A stretch of 20,231 nucleotides of DNA. Source: Bacteroidales bacterium (GTDB lineage Bacteria > Bacteroidota > Bacteroidia > Bacteroidales > JAGOPY01). Position numbers and translations under genes: made by a program. The notes beneath the pieces are model-generated. The model was not told the DNA's origin, did no database searches, and saw only the letters and a program-made list of their open reading frames with translations. Shown here one piece after another: positions 1 through 7,389 of the stretch; position 1 is the stretch's first letter, and each line of letters begins with the position of its first letter. Location: positions 1 to 20,231 of the forward strand of contig DAOWEV010000197.1 in the NCBI GenBank assembly GCA_030638325.1. Direction: 5' to 3'.

Positions 1-28
1 AACTTTATACTTTCAACTTTATACTTTG
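1..28. repeat. 14-bp tandem repeat, two copies
   Basis: The 13-mer AACTTTATACTTT occurs at 1-13 and again at 15-27, giving a 14-bp period, followed by a related degenerate stretch up to about 40. It lies directly upstream of the S41 protease gene. Such short A/T-rich tandem repeats are common between genes in Bacteroidota. No function can be read from it. Confidence 0.7.
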
Positions 29-36
29 TACTTTTG
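29..36 (+). promoter_or_regulatory. candidate promoter -7 box (TACTTTTG)
   Basis: TACTTTTG matches the Bacteroidota sigma-70 -7 consensus TAnnTTTG, but no -33 TTTG is visible at the expected distance. If it were used, transcription would start near 43, leaving a leader of only about 14 nt with the ribosome binding site at its very 5' end. This is a weak call; the gene may instead be transcribed from upstream of the window. Confidence 0.25.
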
Positions 37-56
37 CCTTTTCAAAGGAGTTCAAC

Positions 57-1670
57 ATGAGCATACAGAATTCTAAAAAGGCTATTTACTTACCGCTGGT
101 ACTAACGGTGATCCTTATCCTGGGTGTCTACCTGGGGATGCGGCTGGCATCGGTATCTTCCATAGGAAACAGCGCTTTTTTCATCCGGCCGGATAAATAC
201 AATAAAGTCAATGATATCATCAATTATATCGAACAGGATTACGTTGACCCGGTGAACCGGAAAGACTTGGAAAATGATGCTATTGAAGGCATCCTGGATC
301 AGTTGGATCCACATTCACATTATATCCCGGCAGAGGAATTCCATACAGTCAATGACCCATTAACAGGGAACTTTGAAGGTATTGGAATTCAGTTCCGGAT
401 CGAGAAAGATACCATTATGGTAATTCGAACCATTTCCGGAGGCCCTTCCGAGAAGGTGGGATTGCAGGCAGGAGACCGCATTGTTAAGATCAATGATACG
501 GTGGTAGCGGGTGTAGGGATCTCCAATGATGAAGCGATTGGAATGTTGAAGGGCCCGAGAGGCACCAGGGTTGATGTTGACATACACCGGAAACATAACC
601 CTGAGTTGATTGGGTTTACCATCATCCGGGATGTCATTCCAACCTATAGCATTGATATTAGCTATATGATTGATGATGAGGTGGGCTATATCAAGGTCAG
701 TGAATTTTCCGAAACAATGCATGACGATTTCATAGCTGCTATGAAGCAGCTTAAAGAAGAAGGCATGGAAAAACTGATCCTTGACCTGAGGGGTAATTAC
801 GGAGGCTACCTTCAGGCGGCTATTTCGATGGCTGATGAGTTTCTCAGGGAGGAAACCCTGATCGTTTATACCGAGGGAAACAACCGGCCCAACAGCTATG
901 CCTTTGCTACGCGGAAGGGATTATTAGAAGATGATGACCTGGTGATCCTGATCGATGAAGGTTCTGCCTCTGCCTCAGAAATCGTAGCGGGCGCCATACA
1001 GGATAATGACAGGGGGCTGATCATCGGACGGAGGTCGTTCGGAAAAGGACTGGTCCAGGAACAACTGAACCTGCCCGATGGCTCGGCCCTGCGGTTGACC
1101 GTATCCCGTTATCACACCCCGACCGGGAGAAACATACAACGGCCGTATAATAATGGAAGTGATGAATATTATGAGGATTTTTATCATCGTTTTGTGAACG
1201 GAGAAATGGAAAATCCTGACAGTATTCATTTCGATGATTCGCTTAAATATTATACCCCGAAAGGAAAAGTGGTTTACGGCGGAGGTGGCATCATGCCTGA
1301 TATCTATGTCCCGCTGAAATCTGAAGAGGCAGATAAATATTATAATCAACTCCTTCACAAAAACCTTATTTTTCAATTTGCATTCGATTATACGGATAAC
1401 CACAGGGAAGAACTCAGTGGACTCGATACTTTCAATAAATTCAACAGTAACTTTATTGTCAGTGACAAACTTTTTGATGAGCTGGTAACCTGGGCGGCAT
1501 CTCAGGGAATCAAGGCAAAAAAGAGGGAAATCCGGGATTCTGAAGATAAGGTAAAACTTCTTCTGAAAGCTTACATTGGCAGGAATATGCTGGATGACCC
1601 GGGCTTTTATCCGATCTATCATAAGATCGATAAAATCTTTCAAATTGGGTATAAAGAGATCACTAAGTGA
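57..1670 (+). CDS. S41 family C-terminal processing peptidase with PDZ domain
   Basis: This is a 537-residue serine protease of the CTP/Tsp (S41A) family, which cleaves proteins near the C-terminus outside the cytoplasmic membrane. Residues 9-28 form one hydrophobic N-terminal anchor, so the rest is probably periplasmic. A PDZ domain spans about 105-180, and the core S41 domain follows at about 205-360. The Ser-Lys dyad is S305 in GSASASE and K330 in SFGKG. D316 sits where the third conserved residue of E. coli Tsp lies; the 25-residue Ser-Lys spacing is the same as in Tsp. The C-terminal 180 residues are typical of the longer Bacteroidota CTPs. The ATG at 57 is preceded by AAAGGAG at 44-50, a strong Shine-Dalgarno that is unusual for this phylum. 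The substrate is unknown; sodB follows on the same strand but has its own promoter candidate. Confidence 0.93.
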   Translation: MSIQNSKKAIYLPLVLTVILILGVYLGMRLASVSSIGNSAFFIRPDKYNKVNDIINYIEQDYVDPVNRKDLENDAIEGILDQLDPHSHYIPAEEFHTVNDPLTGNFEGIGIQFRIEKDTIMVIRTISGGPSEKVGLQAGDRIVKINDTVVAGVGISNDEAIGMLKGPRGTRVDVDIHRKHNPELIGFTIIRDVIPTYSIDISYMIDDEVGYIKVSEFSETMHDDFIAAMKQLKEEGMEKLILDLRGNYGGYLQAAISMADEFLREETLIVYTEGNNRPNSYAFATRKGLLEDDDLVILIDEGSASASEIVAGAIQDNDRGLIIGRRSFGKGLVQEQLNLPDGSALRLTVSRYHTPTGRNIQRPYNNGSDEYYEDFYHRFVNGEMENPDSIHFDDSLKYYTPKGKVVYGGGGIMPDIYVPLKSEEADKYYNQLLHKNLIFQFAFDYTDNHREELSGLDTFNKFNSNFIVSDKLFDELVTWAASQGIKAKKREIRDSEDKVKLLLKAYIGRNMLDDPGFYPIYHKIDKIFQIGYKEITK

Positions 1671-1761
1671 TGAAGATAGGATAGGCACCAGGATACAGAG
1701 GTAAAAAAGCAGGGAATAATCAAAAAACAGAGAATAAAATTAAAAAATCGTTTTTCTTCTA

Positions 1762-1769
1762 TATATTTG
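1762..1769 (+). promoter_or_regulatory. candidate promoter -7 box of sodB (TATATTTG)
   Basis: TATATTTG fits the Bacteroidota TAnnTTTG -7 consensus. A start near 1776 would give a leader of about 33 nt before the sodB ATG. It also argues against a TTG start at 1767, since that codon lies inside the box. No clear -33 TTTG is seen; the upstream stretch is A/T-rich. Confidence 0.45.
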
Positions 1770-1808
1770 TTTGAAAGATCGGTTTGTAACTTTTTAAAAC
1801 AAGAAATT

Positions 1809-2384
1809 ATGGCATTTGAATTACCTGCATTACCTTTTGCTATGGATGCGCTGGAACCATATATCTCAAAAAAAACATTGGAATTCCATTATGGCAAACA
1901 TCATCAGGCTTATGTAAACAACCTGAACAAGCTGGTTCCCGGAACCGTATTTGAAGACGCCAGCCTGGAAATTATTATCAAGGAAGCTACAGGAGGTATC
2001 TTCAATAACGGAGCACAGGTCTGGAATCATAGCTTTTACTGGAACTGCCTAAAGCCAGACGGTGGTGGTGAACCTTCCGGTGTGTTGATGGAGATGATAA
2101 TAAGAGACTTTGAGTCCTTTGCTGTGTTCAAAGAAAAGTTCTCTACTGCAGCAGCTACATTATTCGGATCGGGCTGGGCCTGGCTGGTAAAAAACGAGTC
2201 GGGAATGCTGGACATTGTTCAGGAGAGCAATGCGGGCAATCCACTCAGGAACGGTTTGGAACCACTGCTGACATGTGATGTTTGGGAGCATGCTTATTAC
2301 CTTGACAAGCAAAACCGCAGACCGGATTATATTACAGATTTCTGGAACCTGGTTGATTGGGCTGCTGTCGAAAAAAGATATTAG
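1809..2384 (+). CDS. sodB: superoxide dismutase, Fe/Mn family
   Basis: This 191-residue cytoplasmic enzyme converts superoxide to oxygen and hydrogen peroxide. The four metal ligands are present: H27 (in FHYGKHH), H74 (in VWNHSFYW), D157 and H161 (in DVWEHAYY). Gln70 in GAQVWNH is the second-sphere position typical of iron-type enzymes. Because some Bacteroidota relatives accept either Fe or Mn, the metal is best left open. Length and C-terminus (VEKRY) are normal for the family. The ATG at 1809 is chosen over an in-frame TTG at 1767 because family members begin with M-x-(F/Y)-E-(L/M)-P and because a promoter box overlaps the TTG. The gene converges with glmS; the 44 bp between them hold no clear terminator. 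Confidence 0.95.
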   Translation: MAFELPALPFAMDALEPYISKKTLEFHYGKHHQAYVNNLNKLVPGTVFEDASLEIIIKEATGGIFNNGAQVWNHSFYWNCLKPDGGGEPSGVLMEMIIRDFESFAVFKEKFSTAAATLFGSGWAWLVKNESGMLDIVQESNAGNPLRNGLEPLLTCDVWEHAYYLDKQNRRPDYITDFWNLVDWAAVEKRY

Positions 2385-2428
2385 GCACTTAATTCGCAAA
2401 ACTAACCCATAATCAATTTAGATTTTGT

Positions 2429-4267
2429 TTACTCGACAGTTACTGATTTAGCGAGGTTTCGCGGCTGGTCGACATTACATCCGCGCATAGTAGCTATGTG
2501 ATATGATAATAGCTGAAGCGGGATGGTAGCCAGTAAAGGAACCAGCATTTCTTCTGTTTCCGGTATTTCAATGACGTGATCTGCCAGTTCGGCAACCCTC
2601 TCATCATGCTCGGTGACAATGGCGATGATCTTAGCTTTGCGAGTCTTGACTTCCTCGATGTTGATCAATACTTTTTCATATGTGCCTTTGTTGGTAGCTA
2701 TAAAAATCACCGGCATTTCTTCATCGATCAGGGCAATAGGCCCGTGTTTCATTTCTGCAGCAGGATATCCCTCTGCGTGAATATAAGAGATCTCTTTGAG
2801 CTTCAGGGCTCCTTCCAGGGCCACCGGGAAATTATATCCCCTTCCGAGGTACAGGGCATTGCGGGAATCTTTATAAAGATTTGCAATGAATTTAACCTGA
2901 TCGTTAACCTTCAGGGTTTCAGTGACTTTCTCTGGAATCTGTTCCAACTCGGTGAGGATCTCCTGATACCGCAACCTGGAAATTGTTCCTTTTTTTTCAG
3001 CAATGGTCAGTGCCATCAGCAACAGAATGGTTATCTGTGCCGTAAAAGCTTTGGTTGAAGCCACACCGATCTCAGGTCCGGCATGCGTATATGATCCGGC
3101 ATCCGTAGCCCTGGCAATGGAAGACCCAACGACATTACAGATACCAATGATTGTAGCACCTTTGTCCCTGGCCAGCTCAATGGCTGCCATGGTATCAGCC
3201 GTTTCCCCGGATTGGGAAATGGCAATCACCACATCATCCTCGTTTAGAATGGGATGCCTGTACCGGAACTCTGAGGCATATTCAACTTCGACAGGGATCC
3301 TGGCCAGGTCTTCAAAAATATACTCGCCGACAAGAGCCGCATGCCAGGAAGTTCCGCATGCCACCATGATGACCCGCCTGGCATTCACCAACTTCTGTTC
3401 GTATTCCGTAATACCACCCAGTTTGACAGTTCCTTTTTTAACATTCAGACGGCCTCTCATACTGTCCTTGATGGATCGTGGCTGTTCAAAGATCTCCTTC
3501 AGCATGAAATGTTCATACCCGCCTTTTTCAAGAGCGCTCAGGTTGAGTTCCATCTTTTGGATATAGGGCGTTTTTTCCTTGTTTTTAATGGTTTTTATCT
3601 TCAATTCGTGACCTCTCCTTATGATGGCCAGTTCTTCATCCTCAAGATATACAACATCTTTGGTGTGTTCAATGAGTGGGGTGGCATCGGAAGCCAGGAA
3701 AAACTCACCTTCACCAATACCTACTACCAGGGGAGAACTTTTCCTGGCTGCGATCAGCATATCCGGGTCATTTTTTGAGATAATTACGATGGCGTATGCT
3801 CCGATCACCTGGTTCAGCGCTATTCTGACAGCTTCAACCAGCTCAACACCTTCTTTTATCTGGATATCTTCAATCAGGTGTATAAGAGTTTCTGTATCAG
3901 TATTGCTTCTGAATTCATAGCCACGATGGATAAGCTCTTTCCTCAGGGTTCCGTAATTCTCAATGATACCATTGTGGATAATCGCCAGGTTCTTTGATTG
4001 AGAATAATGCGGGTGGGCATTTACATCGTTTGGTTCTCCGTGTGTGGCCCATCGCGTGTGAGCAATGCCAATGGTGCCATGGAGGTTTTTTCCATTGATA
4101 AAATGTTCAAGTTCGGATACCTTTCCCCTGGTCTTGATAACAGTCAGTTCTTTATTCAGGATGGCTATACCGGCACTGTCATAACCTCTGTACTCCAGCC
4201 TGTAAAGACCTTTCATTAAAATTGGATAAGCCGGTTTTTCACCTAGATATGCAATGATTCCACACAT
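2429..4267 (-). CDS. glmS: glutamine--fructose-6-phosphate aminotransferase (isomerizing)
   Basis: GlmS makes glucosamine-6-phosphate from fructose-6-phosphate and glutamine, the first step towards UDP-GlcNAc for peptidoglycan and LPS. The protein has the usual length (612 residues) and layout. The glutaminase domain starts at C2, the N-terminal nucleophile after Met removal, with RGYDSAGIA (27-35), the HTRWATHGEPN block (70-80) and NGIIENY (99-105). Two SIS domains follow, with ACGTS (303-307), SQSGETAD (351-358) and GRGYNFPVALEGALKLKEIS (475-494). The synthase residues E492, H508 and K607 match E488, H504 and K603 of the E. coli enzyme in spacing. The C-terminus SVTVE is the conserved one. 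It is the last gene of the - strand run. A 121-bp gap with octamer repeats separates it from the DUF4270 gene, and I see no promoter box in that gap. Confidence 0.97.
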   Translation of the reverse strand: MCGIIAYLGEKPAYPILMKGLYRLEYRGYDSAGIAILNKELTVIKTRGKVSELEHFINGKNLHGTIGIAHTRWATHGEPNDVNAHPHYSQSKNLAIIHNGIIENYGTLRKELIHRGYEFRSNTDTETLIHLIEDIQIKEGVELVEAVRIALNQVIGAYAIVIISKNDPDMLIAARKSSPLVVGIGEGEFFLASDATPLIEHTKDVVYLEDEELAIIRRGHELKIKTIKNKEKTPYIQKMELNLSALEKGGYEHFMLKEIFEQPRSIKDSMRGRLNVKKGTVKLGGITEYEQKLVNARRVIMVACGTSWHAALVGEYIFEDLARIPVEVEYASEFRYRHPILNEDDVVIAISQSGETADTMAAIELARDKGATIIGICNVVGSSIARATDAGSYTHAGPEIGVASTKAFTAQITILLLMALTIAEKKGTISRLRYQEILTELEQIPEKVTETLKVNDQVKFIANLYKDSRNALYLGRGYNFPVALEGALKLKEISYIHAEGYPAAEMKHGPIALIDEEMPVIFIATNKGTYEKVLINIEEVKTRKAKIIAIVTEHDERVAELADHVIEIPETEEMLVPLLATIPLQLLSYHIATMRGCNVDQPRNLAKSVTVE

Positions 4268-4297
4268 ATATTTATTTTTTGTTATACATATCCAATG

Positions 4298-4316
4298 TTA
4301 TTGGAATGTTGGAATT
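4298..4316 (+). repeat. octamer repeat TTGGAATK; contains an 18-mer shared with 7301-7318
   Basis: TTGGAATG and TTGGAATT lie in tandem at 4301-4316. The 18-mer TTATTGGAATGTTGGAAT at 4298-4315 is identical to 7301-7318, about 3 kb away in another gap of the same gene run. The 7-mer TGGAATG (4302-4308) can pair with CATTCCA (4324-4330), so this part can form a stem with the repeat array that follows. Confidence 0.8.
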
Positions 4317-4322
4317 GCTCCC

Positions 4323-4386
4323 TCATTCCATTCTTCCATTTTTCCAGTATTCCATTCTTCCATCTTTCTATCATTCCATCATTCAG
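4323..4386 (-). repeat. octanucleotide tandem repeat, 8 units
   Basis: Eight consecutive 8-bp units fit TGGAANNN when read on the - strand; on the + strand they are TCATTCCA, TTCTTCCA, TTTTTCCA, GTATTCCA, TTCTTCCA, TCTTTCTA, TCATTCCA and TCATTCAG. The sixth and eighth units are degenerate. The array starts 2 bp past the DUF4270 stop codon (transcription direction) and ends about 55 bp before glmS. It has the same octamer core as the repeats at 4301-4316 and 7304-7327. Confidence 0.8.
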
Positions 4387-4388
4387 CG

Positions 4389-5702
4389 CTAATTAAGCCT
4401 GGTATAAGTTAGTTCCAGTTTAAGTTTCTTTTCAAGATCAAACGGGACCGGGCCATTTAATAAAAACCTGCTGGCTACATATGCCCCACCATTGACATAC
4501 AATTCCAATCCAAGTTCATTCTCGTTTCCTTGTATTAAGCTTTGCATATAAGTGGTTATCCTGAAAAAATATTGGTTTTTATCTTCATCGTAAATACCTC
4601 CGAAGTAATCCAGTCCCTCAAACTGATCGGACAGTGGTATGAAATTGCCGTCCTCATCTATTTTTAATAATGTCAGGGACGCGGGAGGGTCATAGAAAGG
4701 ATCATCTTCAAATCCGTGGATGATCAGCCTGGCTTCGTTGACGGCAATCGGGCCATCAGCATACCATAATTCTTGGTACGGGAACAAAATCTTGGTTTTA
4801 ACCCCTCCCATTGCCTGCACATAACATACCTGGTTGCCCAGTGTGGAATCACCTCCAACCTGGGCCTTAAAAAATGCATCCCCTTGTGAATAATCGTGAT
4901 AAAAATTGTTATAACGCGCCGAATGATCAGTAAACAGATAATCGTATTTCAAAGAATCCGTATCTTCATTATGATAATAAAGTATCATTCGCGACATGGT
5001 ATTGACCAGGTCTACATACATAATTCCCCCATCTATACTTGTAATTTCTGACTTTACTCTGAGTCCGCGAAAGAATTCAAGGAAATCAGTACTGTTTGAC
5101 ATCACATCACCGTCTGCAGTCAGGAGCCTGTCCCCCAGTTCTGTTGTGATCTCATCCAAATGAATGCGCTGGTGCGGAATCAGGGTGTCGCCATCGATTA
5201 CCACACTGTCATTTATGTTTGGCACAAAGGAAACATCAGCCAAAAGTGTAGGTTTCACAACAGTTGTGCTGGTTGAATAATAGCTACTGTCGATATAAAT
5301 AGCCTCATCAAGCTCATAAACTACAATATGTTGTTCAAATAGCGAATCACCATATACATCATAAATTCTCAAGGTCAGGATCAGGGAATCCAGAACCGGT
5401 GCTGTCCCGAAGTCGTATGATGTTTTCGACAACCTGGCCTGCACCTGAAAAGCTGCTGTATTGGGGCCGAAAACAGGGTCAAAATAACTCCCCAACAGGT
5501 TTAAAGTAGCTTCATCTGACCGTATGGAATCAACAATCTTTGAATAGGCAATAAGTGTTGTGGTATCACTGAATACTACATTGATCTTGTCTGATTCGGG
5601 TTGGAGATTCATGCCAATCTGGCCGGGCTCCTTTTTACAGGAAACCGCTATCAACAAAATCAACATGATTAGATTAGCCAATAAGCGAAAACTCTTGTTC
5701 AC
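4389..5702 (-). CDS. DUF4270 family lipoprotein
   Basis: This 437-residue predicted lipoprotein has no known biochemical role. The assignment rests on the family pattern: Cys lipidation site, then LLGSYFDPVFG about 50 residues on, then DSLILTLRIYDVYGD, followed by a long beta-rich body. In this phylum DUF4270 genes commonly follow a starch-synthase-like gene, as here. The start is not certain. I chose GTG at 5700-5702 because it gives a good signal peptide: K3 and R6, a hydrophobic stretch, then lipobox AVSC with C22. TTG at 5709-5711 would add three residues. The first ATG (5664-5666) would leave only nine residues before the Cys and no positive charge. An ATG at 5831 would overlap the upstream gene by 86 nt and put 64 residues before the Cys. 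The gene starts 43 bp after the upstream stop and is probably co-transcribed. Confidence 0.82.
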   Translation of the reverse strand: MNKSFRLLANLIMLILLIAVSCKKEPGQIGMNLQPESDKINVVFSDTTTLIAYSKIVDSIRSDEATLNLLGSYFDPVFGPNTAAFQVQARLSKTSYDFGTAPVLDSLILTLRIYDVYGDSLFEQHIVVYELDEAIYIDSSYYSTSTTVVKPTLLADVSFVPNINDSVVIDGDTLIPHQRIHLDEITTELGDRLLTADGDVMSNSTDFLEFFRGLRVKSEITSIDGGIMYVDLVNTMSRMILYYHNEDTDSLKYDYLFTDHSARYNNFYHDYSQGDAFFKAQVGGDSTLGNQVCYVQAMGGVKTKILFPYQELWYADGPIAVNEARLIIHGFEDDPFYDPPASLTLLKIDEDGNFIPLSDQFEGLDYFGGIYDEDKNQYFFRITTYMQSLIQGNENELGLELYVNGGAYVASRFLLNGPVPFDLEKKLKLELTYTRLN

Positions 5703-5745
5703 GGTGCTCAATTTTATGACACTAAATTTTTTTTTGTAATAAATT

Positions 5746-6570
5746 TCAGGATATAATGGGTTCTTCCGCCAGGATTTTGGTGTAGTACTCTGAATAGGCA
5801 TCCACGTAATGATCCATATCCTGGTAATCAAGAATGGGTTTATTGGCTTTCTTCAGATAATCTTCAATTTCAGGATTTATCTTTTCGCTGCCAATGATCA
5901 TAGCATCCGAATAATGTATTGCTGCTTTGATCATATTAACGTAGTTGGGGGATTTATAGTGTGTGAGGTCTTTGTTGGTGATACCCTCCATGATGATTTT
6001 TTTACCCAATCCCGGGCTCAATTCTTCTGTAAAGTCATCATCGTAAATAGAATAGATCACTTTGGTGTCAGAAAAAAGAGGGTTATCTATATAGGCTTTT
6101 TTCAGGTATATTGGAACCAGGCTTGAGAACCAACCGTGGCAATGCACAATATCAGGGCTCCAGCCAAGTTTTTTAACTGTTTCAAGAACTCCCCTGGCAT
6201 AAAAGATGGCTCTTTCGTCATTGTCTTCAAAAAACTTGCCCTGTTTATTGGATAGGGTTGCTTTACGCTGAAAATAATGCTCATTATCGATAAAATATAT
6301 CTGCAGGCGTGCCTGCTGAATAGAAGCCACTTTGATAATCAAAGGGTGATCAGCGTCTTCAATGATAAGATTCATACCGGACAGGCGGATAACCTCGTGA
6401 AGTTGGTTTCTTCTTTCGTTGATATTTCCATAACGGGGCATGAAAGTCCTGATTTCCTTCCCCCTTTCCTGTATACCCTGTGGAAGTTGTCGTCCGATGG
6501 TTGACATGTGACTCTCTTCAAGATAGGGCATAATTTCCTGGTTTACAAAAAGGATTCTCGTTTTTTCCAT
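5746..6570 (-). CDS. truncated glycogen/starch synthase-like protein (GT5 N-terminal domain only)
   Basis: The 274 residues resemble only the N-terminal Rossmann domain of GT5 glycogen/starch synthases, which normally have about 480 residues in two domains. Recognisable parts are the opening ILFVNQEIMPY (6-16), FMPRYG (43-48) and IVHCHGWFSSLVPIYL (141-156). Key synthase sites are missing: the ADP-glucose-binding AKTGGL position reads LEESHM (17-22), the usual HxHDW reads HCHGW (143-147), and the whole C-terminal nucleotide-sugar domain is absent. ADP-glucose-dependent glycogen synthesis is therefore unlikely. Similar short forms sit next to DUF4270 genes in many Bacteroidota, so this is probably a conserved family member rather than local decay. 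No frameshift remnant of a C-terminal domain is visible, since the DUF4270 gene follows after 43 bp. A -7 box lies just upstream. Confidence 0.85.
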   Translation of the reverse strand: MEKTRILFVNQEIMPYLEESHMSTIGRQLPQGIQERGKEIRTFMPRYGNINERRNQLHEVIRLSGMNLIIEDADHPLIIKVASIQQARLQIYFIDNEHYFQRKATLSNKQGKFFEDNDERAIFYARGVLETVKKLGWSPDIVHCHGWFSSLVPIYLKKAYIDNPLFSDTKVIYSIYDDDFTEELSPGLGKKIIMEGITNKDLTHYKSPNYVNMIKAAIHYSDAMIIGSEKINPEIEDYLKKANKPILDYQDMDHYVDAYSEYYTKILAEEPIIS

Positions 6571-6602
6571 ATCTAATTGCCTTATTTTGAGTTAACAAAC
6601 TG

Positions 6603-6610
6603 CAAAGGTA
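6603..6610 (-). promoter_or_regulatory. candidate promoter -7 box (TACCTTTG) for the starch-synthase-like gene
   Basis: On the - strand TACCTTTG is followed by CA, fitting the extended Bacteroidota form TAnnTTTGCA. It lies 32 bp upstream of the ATG at 6570, in the 47-bp gap behind lspA. It suggests that this gene and the DUF4270 gene can be transcribed independently of ileS-lspA. No -33 TTTG is seen at the usual distance. Confidence 0.5.
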
Positions 6611-6617
6611 ATGAAAA

Positions 6618-7220
6618 TTACTTTGCCTTTTGGTAAAACTTTCGTTGAAAAAGGATCAGGACAGATACGCCAACGGTAATGGCTGAATCCGCGACGTTGA
6701 AAACCGGCCTGAAAAAGATAAAATGCTGTCCCCCAAAAAAAGGGATCCAGTCGGGCAAAACCCCTCTAAATAAAGGGAAATATAGCATATCCACGACATT
6801 ACCATAAAGAAACCTGCCATAGCCGCCTCCTTCGGGAAATAAAGCAGCCACATTATGATAACTACTTTCACCGAAGATCAGTCCGTAGAAAGCGCTGTCA
6901 ATAATGTTTCCAAGAGCGCCTGCAAAGATCAGCGAGAAACTCAGGATAAGCCCGGTTGATGCGTTTCTTTTGGATAAGCGGTAAAGATATAATCCAATCA
7001 GCACGATAGCGAGGATCCGGAATAGGCTTAGAACAAGCTTACCGCCATCGCCACCAAACTTCAGACCGAAAGCCATACCTTCGTTTTCAGTAAAGTGAAG
7101 AATAAACCAATCTCCCATAATAGGAATCTCTTCTCCGAGATACATATGGGTTTTGATCCAGAATTTTAATACCTGGTCAATCAGCAGAACGATAAAAATG
7201 ATGATCCCGGCCTTTTTCAA
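6618..7220 (-). CDS. lspA: lipoprotein signal peptidase (signal peptidase II)
   Basis: LspA is the inner-membrane aspartyl protease that removes signal peptides from prolipoproteins after lipidation. The 200 residues contain the conserved N-terminal LLIDQVLKFW (12-21), the ENEGMAFGL block (45-53) and two catalytic aspartates, D108 in GNIIDSAFYG and D178 in FNVADSAITVG. There are about four hydrophobic segments (4-16, 62-80, 88-106, 177-192). The long loop between the two Asp motifs is usual for this phylum. The start codon is TTG at 7218-7220: the encoded MKKAGIIIF matches the family N-terminus, and an in-frame stop lies 24 bp upstream with no ATG between. Its substrates include lipoproteins such as the DUF4270 protein encoded downstream. 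The order ileS, DksA/TraR-like gene, lspA is typical of Bacteroidota. Confidence 0.95.
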   Translation of the reverse strand: MKKAGIIIFIVLLIDQVLKFWIKTHMYLGEEIPIMGDWFILHFTENEGMAFGLKFGGDGGKLVLSLFRILAIVLIGLYLYRLSKRNASTGLILSFSLIFAGALGNIIDSAFYGLIFGESSYHNVAALFPEGGGYGRFLYGNVVDMLYFPLFRGVLPDWIPFFGGQHFIFFRPVFNVADSAITVGVSVLILFQRKFYQKAK

Positions 7221-7249
7221 TGCCTGTTGGTTTAATTTGAATTAGAAAT

Positions 7250-7268
7250 CCACCTTCTTTGATGGTGG
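7250..7268. other. stem-loop upstream of lspA
   Basis: CCACCTTC (7250-7257) pairs with GATGGTGG (7261-7268) with one T-T mismatch and a 3-nt loop. It lies 30 bp before the lspA TTG. On the - strand it is followed by ATTTCTAATTC, without a proper U-run, so a leader hairpin is as likely as a terminator. Confidence 0.4.
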
Positions 7269-7303
7269 TTATGTACTTTTTATATTATATATGATAAAGA
7301 TTA

Positions 7304-7327
7304 TTGGAATGTTGGAATATTGGAATG
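7304..7327 (+). repeat. octamer tandem repeat TTGGAATR x3
   Basis: TTGGAATG, TTGGAATA and TTGGAATG are in direct tandem. The 18-mer at 7301-7318 is identical to 4298-4315. A reverse-complement relative, AATTCCAACATT, is at 11317-11328 upstream of ileS. This is a dispersed intergenic repeat family within this gene run. Confidence 0.8.
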
Positions 7328-7338
7328 GGACTCCGTTC

Positions 7339-7362
7339 GAGTCTTTGAAAGTCCAAAGATTC
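7339..7362. other. stem-loop behind the DksA/TraR-like gene
   Basis: GAGTCTTTG (7339-7347) and CAAAGATTC (7354-7362) form a 9-bp stem with one G-T pair and a 6-nt loop. GACTC (7329-7333) can compete for GAGTC (7339-7343), which gives an alternative fold. On the - strand it starts 28 nt past the stop codon at 7390. No U-run follows, so it may be an RNA-stabilising hairpin rather than a terminator. Confidence 0.4.
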
Positions 7363-7389
7363 AGCAGATATAAATATGTTATTATAAAC

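Noticed and set aside
1767..1808. N-terminal extension of superoxide dismutase from the TTG at 1767
   Set aside because: The codon lies inside a TATATTTG promoter box, and family members begin at the MAFELP position.
4268..4388. CRISPR-like array
   Set aside because: The units are 8 bp without spacers; this is a simple tandem repeat. The 25-bp array at 11347 likewise has no spacers.
5703..5831. ATG start of the DUF4270 gene at 5831
   Set aside because: It would overlap the upstream gene by 86 nt in another frame and place 64 residues before the lipobox Cys.
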